DNA from: Blastomussa wellsi | Taxonomy: Eukaryota > Cnidaria > Anthozoa > Scleractinia > Plerogyridae | NCBI GenBank assembly: GCA_947652115.1 | Contig: OX393562.1 | Location: 6,844,093 to 6,908,092 of the forward strand | Direction of reading: 5' to 3' | DNA length: 64,000 nucleotides | Shown: positions 29,101 through 39,400 of the stretch, one piece after another | How the letters are laid out: each line of letters opens with the position of its first letter | Numbering within the stretch: position 1 is the stretch's first letter | The notes under the pieces: generated by a model | What the model saw: only the letters and a program-made list of their open reading frames with translations | Databases searched by the model: none | Told to the model about the DNA's origin: nothing | Translations under genes and position numbers: made by a program

Positions 29101-31996
29101 GTTTACTATGAACACTCTAGATGCCTGTACGGCGAAATAAGAATATGGACTAAATCTGTCGGAATTGTCCTGCCATACTTGAATATTCCAAACATTATAC
29201 TTGGTGTCGACTCAGAAAAACATAGTCCGCTAATAAACCTTATTCTCACAGTGTATAAACTATTGTTATATCGGTCTAGATCTGGTGGTGAAATCCCTAA
29301 CCTTCAAATTTTCATCAACCAACTCAGATACTATGAAAAATTGAACGAAAAATTGCCAGCAAACGTGAGAAACTAACCTACCATTTTCAGAAATGGACCA
29401 ATCTTCTCTCTATTTTGTGAGATGATTGATCCCTCGTTTTATTTATTTTTTATCCCATACAGTAGTGTGCGTAAAGACTACCCTTTTTGTTTTAGCTATC
29501 TGTAATGCCCTGCAATACTGTAACTTCAGTTCAGTCAATAGTTTTATTTATGTAATGTTTATTTTAGTAATCTTATTGTTGTATAAATAAATAAAAAAAA
29601 CATAAAAAAGCAAGACTGAAGTAGGTGAAGATTAAGTATTCAAACTTTGTAACAAAATCAAAACAAGACTTAAGACAGTCACGGAAAATAAAAAATGAGT
29701 TATGATCTCTTCTTCAAACAGGTCAGCTACAGTAAAGCTATCGACTACTTCCTTATGACGTCACTTGGATTTATCTTTATGTCACTACTGGAATACATTC
29801 TTGTTCTTAACACGAATCCGCGTTTCTGGGTTCAAAGACGAAGGGACGAGAAATCCGAAAAGATGAAGTCACTTTACAAGGTTGGTTATGCCTTAAATCA
29901 TCTGATTTGTTGTTCAGTTAATCAGTGGAAATAGACAAAAATATTCTTTATTCCGAATATTGGATGTCAACTTGACAGCTTACGACAACATGCTTGTCTT
30001 GGATTTCGACATATATATTTATTATGGGCTTACTGCAACTAAACGTTATCGAGAAGTGTGGTTGCCAAAAGCTAGGCCAGTAGCCCTTTTCAAAAAGTGA
30101 AACTCCATCGTTATAGTTTAGTTGTCGGCAATACTCATACTTAATTTTTTTTTCTTGGACAAGTCCGTCCAAGGGGGAATGGTGCAGTGAAGTTATCTCT
30201 AAGTTAAGTACCAACCCGTTAAATGAGGCCAGACCACAATACCAGGAAGCTCGTTCCCTCCTCTTTGCGAGAAGTGCGTGGGTTCTTTAACGTCCCCTGC
30301 TTACCTTAACACTGAAGATGCAGGAGAAGACACCTACGGTTTTTCGTTCTAATCGGAGAAGACTAGAACATCTAACCATTTGCAGATGTCATTGCAAAGG
30401 TAGCACATTTTCCTCGATTATTTTAAGACCCTGAGTGTTGGGCCTGTCTGAGGCTTGAACCCAAGACCTTCCACACAGCAGTCCGGCGCTCTACCAACTG
30501 AGCTAATTAACCAGCCTAATAAGCCATTTCTGAGTTCTCATTTGGCCTAGTGCCAAAATGAGTGTAAGTGCGAAGCCATTCATATGAAAATGTGTTTTAC
30601 CTGCACGTTCATTTCCATGTAACGCAAACTCATTTTCATAAGAATGGTTCGCACTTAGACTCTTCTTGAAACAGAGGTGAAAGGCGACTCTGAAATGGGT
30701 GCAACTACATCACAGACGACGAGCCGGGGTAAATTTTCATACATGAGGTTTAAATCACACTTACCTTCTATTTCTCAAGGTAAAAAATCTGACCCCAAAA
30801 AGTCTCGATCCCGGGACGGTGGAGTGGAGTGGAGTCATTCCCACTACACCACCTGCCAAAATTCCATTTTTTTGGCTACAAATCCCCAACCCAAATATAA
30901 AAGCTGACCACAAGCAAGCTGAAAAACTGATAAACAAACAACAGCGTGGTAGGCGCGGTGGCCTAATGGTTCGTTCGCCGGACTCCGGATCGGGCGATCC
31001 AGGTTCGAGCCTCGGCCGGGGCACTGCGTTTTGTTCTTGGGCAAGACACTTTACTCTCACAGTGCCCCTCTCCACCCAGGTATATAAATGAGTACCGGCA
31101 AAATACTACTGGGGGTAACCCTGAGATGGACTAGCATCCCATCCAGGGGGGAGTAGAAATACTCCCAGTCGCTTCATGCTAAGGAAACCGAGATAAGCTC
31201 CAGCGGTATAGGCCACTGGGCTCGACGCAGACTTTACCTTTGCCTAGCCCTAAAATCCAATGCAATTAGAGGTTCTAGAGAGCTTCGAGCTATCTCAACC
31301 GAAGTGCTTAGTGGGGCGCTTGTAGTTATTGTTATACGATGTGGTATAACTCATCATCAGGTGTCCACCGATGAACATCCCGGCTCGTCGCCCGTAATGC
31401 AGTCACGCTCCTCTGAAGTGGTCTATTGTTGATGAAAACTATCTTTTTGGCATTTTCCGTGTTCAGGAATGATTGGTTTAGTTGTCAACAACTAACGTAA
31501 CTGAGTTTTGAATTTCTGACTTAGTTATTGACAATTAACACTTCAATGTGTGGACTCTTGATTAGTAACAATTTATTTCTTTGTTTTGTTCGTAGTTTTA
31601 GTCTCGATGGATACGATATATATCAAACACCTGAGAAAGCGTTTCGTCACATTTCAAAACACCTCGAAGTTCGTTAGGATGTATAAAATTGCTTCATATC
31701 GTCTGACTTTTTCTTTTATTGTACAGGAGATTCCTGCCGATACTGTTGTCTCGTTAATGGACAGCAAGGACAAGCCAAATGACATTCCCAAGGAGAAAAC
31801 AGAGGTGATTCCTCTGAATGGACCCAATAAAGAGACGGAAAAGGGAGCACCGAAAGCGCCAGTAGCTGCCAAGACTCATTGGATCGATATTTTGGCTCGA
31901 ATTATCTTCCCGATATGCTACTTTTCGTTTATAGCATTCTACTGGATTTACTATATTAACCACCCTGAGTCCGCTCTCGGTGCCGAGTTTGAGTGA
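23109..31996 (+). CDS. R2: glycine/GABA receptor-like Cys-loop anion channel subunit, 9 exons, complete
   Basis: Exons: 23109-23188, 24608-24714, 25677-25744, 26173-26390, 26555-26637, 26944-27081, 27191-27405, 29722-29880, 31727-31996; phases are consistent and the product is 445 aa. Seen: signal peptide (1 to about 16); loop D FFRQWW then DPR; loop [10 protein letters not shown]; Cys-loop C165-C179 in the 83-nt exon; loop B IESYAHTT; M1 about 249-271; M2 with PAR at 277-279; M3 after VSYSKA; M4 about 408-433 ([10 protein letters not shown] onward); TGA stop. Vertebrate GABA-A and glycine receptor genes also encode the Cys-loop in an 83-bp exon, so the structure is old. Predicted plasma-membrane chloride channel subunit; ligand undetermined. 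Odd: the M2-M3 intron (27406-29721) is absent from R1 and R3 and is almost wholly a LINE. The donor after exon 8 (AAG/GTTGGT) is weak. Confidence 0.95.
23858..24081. repeat. Perfect 112-bp tandem duplication
   Basis: Units 23858-23969 and 23970-24081 are identical over 112 bases by direct reading. It lies in R2 intron 1. Identity implies a very recent duplication or an assembly artefact. Confidence 0.95.
24299..24540 (+). mobile_element. 5'-truncated tRNA-derived SINE, family S2
   Basis: It shares with the copy at 30944-31250 the landmarks GGCAAGACACTTTACT-like (here GGCAAGGCACTTTACT), AAATGGGTACCGGCAAA, a GATGGATTAGCAT segment, ATCCAGGGAGG and GATAAGCTCCGG. The tRNA-like head is missing or unrecognisable. 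Located in R2 intron 1. Confidence 0.7.
25168..25394 (-). pseudogene. Retroelement ORF C-terminal remnant
   Basis: In R2 intron 2, the minus strand reads [18 protein letters not shown], one in-frame TAA, then [18 protein letters not shown] and CLRGSRS. I recognise this as the C-terminal pattern (a Gly-Thr/Ser-Phe-x-Pro-Leu-Val motif, then a WxR segment) found at the end of many invertebrate retroelement polyproteins. The AT-rich stretch towards 24745 may be its 3' tail. Disabled by the stop. Confidence 0.55.
27430..29605 (+). mobile_element. 5'-truncated, disabled LINE (L1/Tx1-like reverse transcriptase) in R2 intron 7
   Basis: Frames from about 27430 encode RT motifs: [14 protein letters not shown] (catalytic-aspartate motif A), a FADD box near 27826, then [18 protein letters not shown] (28030 on), [19 protein letters not shown], a connecting region, and a C-terminal part with spaced Cys/His residues (28951-29376). 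It ends with AATAAATAAA and an A-rich tail near 29580-29605. Several frame changes, stops and an A-run (28362-28390) show it is dead. The layout of the RT and the KFLGI-LTLFGK segment points to the L1/Tx1 group. It occupies about 2.18 kb of a 2.32 kb intron. Confidence 0.85.
30225..30515 (-). mobile_element. tRNA-derived SINE, family S1
   Basis: Minus strand starts with a tRNA-like head: A-box-like TAGCTCAGTTGGTAGAGCGC and B-box-like GGGTTCAAGCC. A body follows with the conserved piece GGGACGTTAAAGAACCC. The acceptor stem does not pair, so it is not a functional tRNA gene. Located in R2 intron 8. Confidence 0.8.
30518..30702. repeat. Foldback element, family FB-A copy 2 (diverged)
   Basis: It shares with the copy at 1015-1205 the end AATAAGCCATTTCTGAGTTC, the inner GTCTAAGTGCGAA-type arms and CATTCATATGAAAATG. 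Arms are inverted but more diverged than in copy 1. It abuts the SINE at 30225-30515. Confidence 0.7.
30944..31250 (+). mobile_element. tRNA-derived SINE, family S2, near full length
   Basis: Head with A-box-like GGTGGCCTAATGGTTCG and perfect B-box GGTTCGAGCC, then TTCTTGGGCAAGACACTTTA, AAATGAGTACCGGCAAA, CATCCCATCCAGGGGGGAG and GATAAGCTCC. A related truncated copy is at 24299-24540, also inside R2. Located in R2 intron 8. Confidence 0.85.
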
Positions 31997-32589
31997 CAAC
32001 TCCTTCAAAGGAAGTTATTCAGTTGATTCAAAGTGTTACTTTTCCTTTTTTGAAAGGCTCTTTCTTTATAAGGACGCTGCTTATTGACACGCGAAAACAA
32101 TTTTGATAACTGGTACTTAATTTAATTTTAAGAAAATTACGACAATATTAACTAGCCTTTAGCCTCTGCTTCAAAAGTGAGACCAGCGGGTCTTGAACTG
32201 GATGTCTGTTTTTGTTAAAAATGCTTAATTTAAGTGCAAAATATTTTATTAAAATGGAACAGTAAGTTTGTTCGTTGTAAACAGAACAAAATCGGACGTT
32301 TCATACAATTATTCAAAAAATAAACACCCCAAACAAGTAACACAGTCAAAAAGAAAAATCGGCACACTCAAATGATCAGATTCAAATCTCTATCATGTGT
32401 ACAAAGGTTTAAGGCAGTAGCTGTTAGAAATAAATAAGCTAATCAAAGATAAAAACAGCTGAATAGACCAAGCTACGAAAACAAGACATTTTAAAGTAGT
32501 TTTAAATATAAACTAAGGGTTATTTTTACTGCTATAACAAGCGGTTGGTATTTGTCATTTTGTGTAATATGCTTATTTCGCTTGTTGCT

Positions 32590-32715
32590 ACGCAACTACA
32601 TTGGACGCTCCGACGAAGAGCTAACGCTTGAAACGTCAGCTCTCGAATCTTTTTACGGTGGCCAATTCCATTATCAACCCAGTTGATAAAACCAAATTGC
32701 ATTGGACACTGTTGC
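32590..32715 (+). mobile_element. Possible retroelement 3' remnant
   Basis: Plus strand reads DEELTLETSALESFYGGQF then a few residues and a stop. This Leu-Glu-Thr-Ser-Ala pattern is familiar as a repeated C-terminal tail in cnidarian genomes, probably from a Penelope-like or related element. The attribution rests on this short peptide alone. Confidence 0.35.
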
Positions 32716-33959
32716 ACATTAAAAAAAAAGGAAGAATACCACACGTTTTGCCCTTCTGTTCAGAATGTTGCTTCTATCATCATGTTAATGAAGAAATACC
32801 CTTATCATGTACATAATAAAACACGCTTTTTGGGGTGGTAAAAAGATAGGGTAAAAATAGACGCTGAATGTAGGGCCATTGACAAGTCGCAAGTATAGAA
32901 TGTATAATTACATTCGCGTCTGGAAACTGTGAAAAATATTCAAACATGCTTGTAAAACTTTTCTTCAAATGAAAAGGAGAATAAAGGAGGAATGTCCTGG
33001 TATTTCAAGGAATGCGACATGTCATTCGTTATGAAAATAATGCACAATTGCTCACAACAATGCTACAAGTCTTTAAAGCAAGCGGATGAAATAGAGGTTC
33101 AAGAGAGCGATGTGTCTATTCGACAAATGCCGATAGGTATTAAATTTGTACAGATATTATAGGTGCTAATTTCATTATAATATTAATAACATGTATCGTA
33201 ATGTGTTTCAGGATAAAGGATTTAATAATAAATAGAAATTCTTAAGCCATGTACATAAATTCGAATTTTTATTTATTTATTTTCATTGATTAACTCACGT
33301 CCTACACAAATGTGACTCTACTTCTGTTGCAAGCTAAAAGTGTTAAATATTCGCAATTAAGATATAATAAACTACTAAATGTACAATAAGATTACTTACA
33401 TAACAAGTAGCAATAAAATGGTTATCTTGTAATTATAAAAGACAGAGTATTATTAATAGAAATACTGCTAAATTAAAGTACGTTTACATTGTCGCCACTA
33501 ACGGATTTATTAAAATCAATAATACTTCAATTGTTGGTGTGCCAATGCATGGCTCTATAAAAATGTAAATTATTGCATACGTTAGGGTTCTTTATTATAT
33601 GGACGTCTCTTACAAGAACTGGGAACTACATAATTTACGAATTTGATATTGGTATTCGACATTGGCCACGTTCAAGATTTTCGCATCTTTCCCTGCCATG
33701 TTTTACAGTAAGAAAGTTACAAACTAAAACGCAAAAACGTCGACGTCTCTATTTTATAAATACCAAATAGAAGATCCAAAAAGCTTGGCGAAAAAAAAAT
33801 TGAGCTCATTGTTGTTCAGAAGCAAAGTTTCAGCGTTCCATTAAGCGAATTTAAGTTTTCTTGTTTGGCCATCATATAATAAACATCTTATTAAAAGAGT
33901 TTAGTCGGTCTGTAATCACGACGCCAGTCAATATTCTCTCATAACAATAATAATAATTA

Positions 33960-34205
33960 CTTGATTGCCCACTCCCCATTGGGGCTTTTCAGGGCCAATG
34001 TAAACGAACAAGGAAATATTGTAAATAAACATAACAAGATTAAGAATCCAAACTGGCAGGAGGCAGACCAGTTGGTTATTTACAAGCGTAGCCTACGACT
34101 TGAACTCGGGACTATACAAAGAACAACACCAGCTAGTTGTCAGAGCGGGACGTGAACCCGCGACTAACGAATTTCAAGTCCAACGCTCTAACCACTCGGC
34201 CACGC
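33960..34205 (-). mobile_element. tRNA-derived SINE, family S3
   Basis: Minus strand begins GGCAGCGTGGCCGAGTGGTT (A-box region) and has B-box GCGGGTTCACGTCCC; the 3' part ends with GGGGCTTTT-type sequence read as AAAAGCCCCAATGGGGAG. The acceptor stem does not close, so it is not an active tRNA-Leu/Ser gene. A related 3' fragment is at 48800-48850. Confidence 0.8.
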
Positions 34206-34270
34206 TGCCTCCATTCTCCCATACAGACCTCCTGCTCGGTTAATAAGAGCCTTATGTGCTACCGAGCACG

Positions 34271-34303
34271 AAGAGGACTAAGTAAGTAAGTAAGCAAGTA
34301 AGT
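34271..34303. repeat. (TAAG)n microsatellite
   Basis: About eight TAAG/CAAG units in tandem next to the SINE S3. Confidence 0.8.
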
Positions 34304-35985
34304 AAGTGATAAATATTATAAATATTATTAGCAACTGTACAAAAATGGTAAAAATGTGTTGATGGTTTTCTTAAGGTAACGTCATATCCAGGAAAGGATA
34401 AAAATTATATTGCTATAGCTTGCAGTAAATAAAAAGAGCAGTAATTTTACTTTATTAACTCGTGATTAGATTAAAGAGTAACGCCTTATGCTTTAACTTG
34501 CGAATCGCCAATTTGTACACATAATGCTCTATAAATGTAAGACAATAAAAGCATTAAAACAAATTTGTTATTTTAATAGCTGAGAGTTTGAAACTAGCAT
34601 TCCTGGATGCTTACTGTTTCTTGTCTCCGCCACTTAATGTCTTGGAACACTTGAATGGATATTTGACAGAGCAGAAAATGTAATCAGCCTTTGAAAGCCT
34701 TGAAACGAATTTTCCTTGCCACATATAGTACAATTATGATCCATGGTATCGAATGCAGTTGGAAATGGACACGTTTCTATACTTCAGTTGGAATAGAAAT
34801 ATTCGATTATAATGTAAGCCGCAAACGTCACTCCCATATCTGAAGATCTTTTTAAAAGAATCTATAACTTAAAAATATCTCGTTAATTGCAAATTGTTTG
34901 CTTAAATATTGTTTAACAACAACAATATCAACAACATGATCCATTCGTAAGCCTTAGTAGTTGGCCGCTAGCATAGCTATTCTTGGCGAGCTACTATTAC
35001 TGATGAAAAAAACAAACAAAACAAAAATGCACATCACACTATAGTTTCCAATTTATTAAAGCTTTTCTTAACAACTGAACACCGTAAAATGCCAATTAAC
35101 CCCCCCCGTCTCTTTTCAGACCCCTCTTCAATATAAGCCCCCATTTCCGGAAGCCCCTCTGAAACCAGAGCCATCTACCCAGAGCTCTCTTAATTTACAA
35201 AGTAGCTGCTATCAACAATGATCTTTCCACAATAACAAAGCACTTTTTTGAAAGATGATGACTGTTATACTTACGGAAACTTCACAAAACTATTCGCGAA
35301 TTTACGGTTTCTTCAAAATACCCCCTTAAAGGTTGGTCTTAGACTTGGGCCCCAAGTAGAAAAACCTCTATACTTCGCTATGCAGCTATTTCAATTAATA
35401 TGTGATATATCAAACATTCGAGACAGTGTTTCATCGGGATATCCAAACACCGAGAAGACAGTTGAAAATACTGACTTACTACCAAACAAGATTATCACCC
35501 TGACATAACCAGGTGTTACTTCATCTTTTTGCTGAATTTTGTAATTTAACCCAAGGATGATTTTTGTGCAATTGTGAAAAGAGGAATTACTCTATGATGC
35601 TACAACTTTCACTAACTGATCATTCATCTTTTTCGGCAATATTGATGTGTCAATTGTGTGTCCATACTTTTTAGCATGAATATTTGGCCGCATATTGCAA
35701 TTTGTCACATCATTATTTAGTTTTCTTTACTGAGTCTTTCGTTGATTTGGTATTAGTATCCGTTATTCTCTGACGTAATAGGAAAACAGGGTGATCCAAA
35801 ATGGCGGTTCTAATAACTTCAGATGACGTCATAACCACCAAAAATTTTGTTATGTTGTTTAGCAAGTTCGGGGCTTTCTATTTAAAGTAAATTAATTTCG
35901 CTATTCCTTAACGGAGTGAAAACCTTTATAGTTGTGTTTCATCAACCCCCCTGGAGGATAACTAATAGTAAAACGTATCAATCAT

Positions 35986-36240
35986 CCAGTTTCGAGTTAA
36001 CCAAGACCGCCGAATAAAATGGTTAAAGACGCGTCTATTGAGCTTTGGTCTGGAACTGAAGTAAAATATTCTCAAACACCAATGAGAAGATGAAATATAA
36101 TAACTTTGTGCATTGTTTAATGTTACCCTTCAGCACTTTTCTGTTGGTATTTGGGAATATTTTTTCTTCAAATTGAGATTAACCCTGTATAGCTGAGTAT
36201 TTAGCCTTTTTTTCAGCGGACTCGGTTAACTCGAAACTGG
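35986..36240. repeat. Foldback element, family FB-C
   Basis: Ends CCAGTTTCGAGTTAACC and its inverted copy (36224-36240); inner arms with ACCGCCGAATAAAATGG and AGCCTTTTTTTCAGCGG also pair. It sits about 170 bp beyond the R3 stop codon. A related single arm is at about 47540-47600. Confidence 0.75.
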
Positions 36241-36412
36241 AAAGATATATCGGAGGGATAAACAGGATATTTCAACTGTCTTGTCAGTAAAACAAAACCT
36301 TAATTGCATTGGCATGAGTGAGTGAATGTGCCTGTACCATTTCAAATCATTTAGATCTCTTCCACGAAACATGTAGTCTTCAGAGATTTTCAGATTTAAA
36401 TGTTCGTGACCT

Positions 36413-39400
36413 TTACAGTGGTACCTGTTGAACGAACTGACGCCAGAACAATACAAGAAAAGTAACATAGCTGCTTGGGAATAGGATCCGGGATGTTATG
36501 TCGACCCAGTGGTTGCTGTATTCTTGCGGTTTTTTAGGCGCTTCGTTATTGTTGGTTTTCACTTGAATGTTTCCATGTCGCATTTCACCAGACTTATCTA
36601 ACAACATAACTGTAGCCCCTTGTTCTCCATTGGACACCACCACTCGCCGGGGTAGGGTGTGGTTACATGGTCGCACGTGACTGTTAACAGAAGCTAGGAC
36701 AGTTTCAGGGGGATGGGTGAATTCTGTTTCGAGTTCCGTGTCTGGCTCAGTGCTAGAGGTACTCTGTAAATTTAAATCCAATCGATGCAATCAATTCTTA
36801 TGTAAAACTACGTAGTAAGTTGGCACATCGGGGCTTATATTTGGTCAACGTCCCTTTCAGGTGGGCCTTTATATAGAGACGAACAAAGATTTTAGTTTCT
36901 AAGGGAACTGTTGCATGTGTTGGGTTGGCGGAAACCGCCAACAATTTCAAGTCCTATAACTAACATATAACAAACATAAAATACAAATCCAACGCTGCCA
37001 ATAGGGGCTTATACTGTTTTATACTGTTTGAAAGCGATGATGGGCTTATATTTTGGAGGGAATGTTTTCGGATTTTTATGCTAATATACATTTGCAATCA
37101 CTGTTTGACCGAGCATCCTTCATTCTGAGATTTAATAAAACATAGTGCTCCACTTATTTATCCATAGAAATTAAGTAGTCGGTTTCAGGAAGTTAGGTTT
37201 CAGGTAGTTCGGTTTCAGTTAGACGTAAGACAGTAACTTTCAAGTTTTATGTATTTCTGTACAAATATGCACATTTGTGTAAAAATTAAAATACCTGCAT
37301 TTTTGATGGCGTTAAGTATTAAGGCCACAATTCCTTTGTCATATGAAGTACAGCACATAAATGCGAGCTACTGCTAAGTCATTTGTCGCATTGGTGATCT
37401 AGAAACTATAACCTATCCCTTAATTTCTTTACCTCTTTGTCGAGAACTGCTTCTTCAAGTTTCAGTGGCTTTTTCTCTTCCTGCTTGAAAGAAACAACAC
37501 CAAATGTGAGGCGTGTAGAGTTTATTCTCATCTTTGTTAACGAAGTTGATATTATCACAATGGCATTGTCGTACTATTAAACGTAAACTTGTAAGAAATA
37601 ATATGTACTAATACACACTCCATCATATCGTGGGCAGTACTTCAGGCCAGAGGCAATGGTATTTACGATTTTCCGGCATTCTTCATATGGGTCTTGTGAC
37701 ATTGTTACTCGTACTTTGGTATGACAATAAAATACCTTGTTAGATTTTATTTTGCAGCATCTTCTAAGCCATTGAAGCCATCTTGGATCAGGATCCGTGT
37801 TCAACACAATCACAAACTCCAGAAATGAAAGAAAGATAAATCCAAAATTGACCAATAGGAAATAGTCTTGGGCCTTGCTATAACTGACTGGCGGCATTGC
37901 CTCGTTCACGGAACCGAAAAGAACAATGGCTGTGAGAATTGTAGTGATGCCTAGGGACACGCGCGCTGGAACAGCATGACGGGAAATCCAAAAACAACAC
38001 CAGGAGAGAACGACCAGTGTCACGGCGGGGGAGAATACGGCGGAGACGAAGTATTCCATCCGACGTTTAAACGAAAACACAACCCTCATACTTGCAAATG
38101 AGCCTGCGGATAAACATATTGATGGTTTACGAATGCTGTACAAACATTACATTTTCCTGTGTTTTAATTAAAATCATTTCGATATTTCGTAGTATGTTCC
38201 AGTTTGCAGAACATATATTTCGATATCACTGCAAATGTAAATATTCCCCTGTCACTGGGTCTGATAGCGTTCGAGAAGACTTTGAAAGGAGGGAAGACAA
38301 TTTTAAAAATTAACATTAAGATCATCAGCAAATATATTTGTTACTGTTTCGCTTTATGGCATAGACATACACCTTTGCTGTTCTCTGTATCTTTGATTTT
38401 AGTTTCTATTCCGACCAGTTCGAACTGCGCCATTTCTTTGGAAACAACTTCGATTCCCTTCCCTTCATTTTCCTTGGTCCTTCGCCATTTGTAAAACATA
38501 TCATCAGTGGTATGCGCATCTGCAATTACAAAAACAAATACAGCATTAGCATGTAGAGAAACACTTTGTCCAACGATGATATGAGATTAAGTCACTTCTT
38601 TCACGCTATAGGCAATGATATTTTAATGTCATGGTAGTGATAGTGGTAGAACATCCGAGAGTGATAAGTGACAAAGATTGCTACCTTTCAAATACAAAAT
38701 GGCGGAAATGTATCGTACATGATCTACAGTAACCTGGCAGTACTAAAAGCAAACAAATGTTTGAATTTTGGGGAAAAAAGCACTAGAATTCTTAAACAGT
38801 TAAAGAAGAAGTCTCAAATACAGCCGCGAATCAGCTAGAACTTTCGTTCTTTACTCCCGTAAGGTATTTGTCTCTTAGTATTAAGTGTCCTCAAGAGTTC
38901 CGCAGCAACACCAGCTTGGAAATTCGATATTCTCTATAAATTCACTCGACTTCTTGTCTTCAAATACTATGACAATTTCCATTTCAATGTACTGCACGGT
39001 ATTTGCTGTATGGAATCTGACTATTACGCTAAATGCCTATCGCGCGCGATTCTTTTTAAAAAGCGACATATCTTATCTATAGCTTATAGTTGGACCAGTT
39101 CAGACTCAAATAGTGTTTTACACTGTTTACAGAAATTATAATCATAACAGTAATTATAGAAAGTACATATATAAAGAAAGAAAATAAATATAACAATAAA
39201 TAGTCAAAATAAAGTGTGCTCAGTGACCAAAGTAGCATGGGCTTTCGTGTTCGTCACTGGCACGTACAAGCAATAGACACGACATATCAATTACAAGAAA
39301 CAAAAGGACAAAAGTAAATAATGCATATCAAAAAATATATAAACAATAAACGAGAAAAAGATGGCAGATCGTTGGTAAGCTATATACAAAATATTATCAT

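Larger units (their letters stand above)
31997..36412. other. Spacer between convergent R2 and R3
   Basis: R2 and R3 end here tail to tail. Several AATAAA hexamers occur (for example near 32320), but I cannot say which serve as polyadenylation signals. Contents are a possible retroelement remnant (32590-32715), a SINE (33960-34205), a TAAG microsatellite, and a foldback element (35986-36240). I see no gene. Confidence 0.6.

Noticed and set aside
30410..34205. tRNA genes (A- and B-box sequences at 30425-30515 minus, 30950-31022 plus, 34130-34205 minus)
   Set aside because: Acceptor stems do not pair and each is joined to a repeated body; they are SINE heads.
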